A stretch of 13,171 bases of DNA, taken from NCBI GenBank assembly GCA_025927435.1, contig JAICLM010000032.1, forward strand, positions 1-13,171, read 5' to 3'. This DNA is from Thermoleophilia bacterium. GTDB taxonomy: Bacteria > Actinomycetota > Thermoleophilia > Gaiellales > Gaiellaceae. The position numbers and the translations under genes are program-made. Shown here one piece after another: positions 13,013 through 13,171 of this stretch. The notes below the pieces were generated by a model. It was not told the DNA's origin. It searched no databases and saw only the letters and a program-made list of their open reading frames with translations. Position 1 is the stretch's first letter, and each line of letters starts with the position of its first letter.

Positions 13013-13171
13013 GGTCACCGGCTCCGAGCAGGTCGGGCCGTACACCCTGCTGCGGCTCGCGCGTGGCGACGTCGACCCGGGCGTACCGGGTCAGTTCTTC
13101 ATGCTCGAGGCTCCGGGACGGCTGCTCCCGCGGCCGTTCTCGCTCTGCCTCGCGCCGCCGGGCGAGCTCGC
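12981..13171 (+). CDS. pyrK: Dihydroorotate dehydrogenase electron-transfer subunit PyrK (partial)
   Basis: The first 63 codons are visible and the gene runs off the right edge. The peptide VTGSEQVGPYTLLRLARG forms the first strands of a ferredoxin-reductase-like FAD domain, followed by PGQFFML (36-42) and RPFSL (51-55), the flavin-binding pair found in PyrK and related NAD(P)H-flavin reductases. PyrK carries FAD and a 2Fe-2S cluster and transfers electrons from class 1B dihydroorotate dehydrogenase to NAD+; its position after carB makes this the best assignment. The ATG at 12981 is the only start in frame before the conserved core, and AGGAA (12969-12973) lies upstream. It overlaps carB by 32 bases. 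The iron-sulfur cysteines lie beyond the window, so a related flavin reductase subunit cannot be fully excluded. Confidence 0.85.
   Translation, partial: MQSSASPSRHRVTGSEQVGPYTLLRLARGDVDPGVPGQFFMLEAPGRLLPRPFSLCLAPPGEL

Noticed and set aside
10373..13045. An 890-codon open frame on the minus strand inside carB, and similar long frames at 10324-12327 (plus) and 8284-9945 (minus)
   Set aside because: All are mirror frames of carA, carB or pyrC, produced by strong GC bias at third codon positions. Their peptides are Arg/Asp/His-rich and carry no family motifs.
1..13171. Defence systems, CRISPR arrays, transposons, prophage or tRNA genes
   Set aside because: No direct-repeat array, terminal inverted repeats with a transposase, integrase or clover-leaf sequence was seen; gene content is housekeeping apart from the small regulatory and unknown genes described.

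Overview
The window comes from a high-GC bacterium, most likely an actinobacterium. The coding strands end codons in G or C, start codons are a mix of ATG and GTG, SOS boxes have the Gram-positive/mycobacterial form CGAAC-N4-GTTCG, and the pyrimidine operon opens with a pyrR of the kind whose RNA hairpin covers its own ribosome binding site. The presence of pyrK, which most model actinobacteria lack, makes me think of a deep-branching class such as Thermoleophilia. That placement is inference only.

Layout, left to right. (1) 3-140: the C-terminus of a YfcE/MJ0936-type phosphodiesterase. (2) 137-414: a small membrane-anchored LysM protein under a consensus-like promoter with two near-perfect LexA boxes, one in the -35/-10 spacer and one across the start codon. 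It looks like an SOS-induced cell-division inhibitor of the YneA type. (3) 411-2273, minus strand: an HD-GYP sensor phosphodiesterase followed closely by a SnoaL-like protein. (4) 2333-4389, plus strand: RNase Z, coupled by ATGA to a small DUF2007-like protein, then an Erm/KsgA-like rRNA adenine methyltransferase. (5) 4325-5530, minus strand: an M29 aminopeptidase overlapping the methyltransferase tail to tail. (6) 5627-5926: a small ABM-fold protein closed by a strong hairpin. (7) 5969-13171: the pyrimidine operon pyrR-pyrB-pyrC-carA-carB-pyrK, with overlapping or abutting reading frames at every junction; the last gene runs off the window.

The pyr operon encodes the first steps of de novo UMP synthesis: CarAB makes carbamoyl phosphate, PyrB makes carbamoyl aspartate, PyrC closes it to dihydroorotate, and PyrK would pass electrons from a PyrD beyond the edge to NAD+. 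PyrR feeds back through a leader hairpin that pairs directly with the pyrR Shine-Dalgarno sequence.

The most rewarding spots are the double-SOS-box LysM promoter, the PyrR hairpin, a repeated arrangement of -10-like hexamers 6-10 nt before start codons that lack a Shine-Dalgarno sequence (probable leaderless mRNAs), and a possible leader peptide in front of the rRNA methyltransferase. No mobile element, CRISPR array, tRNA or rRNA gene was seen, and no intergenic stretch exceeds about 100 bases.
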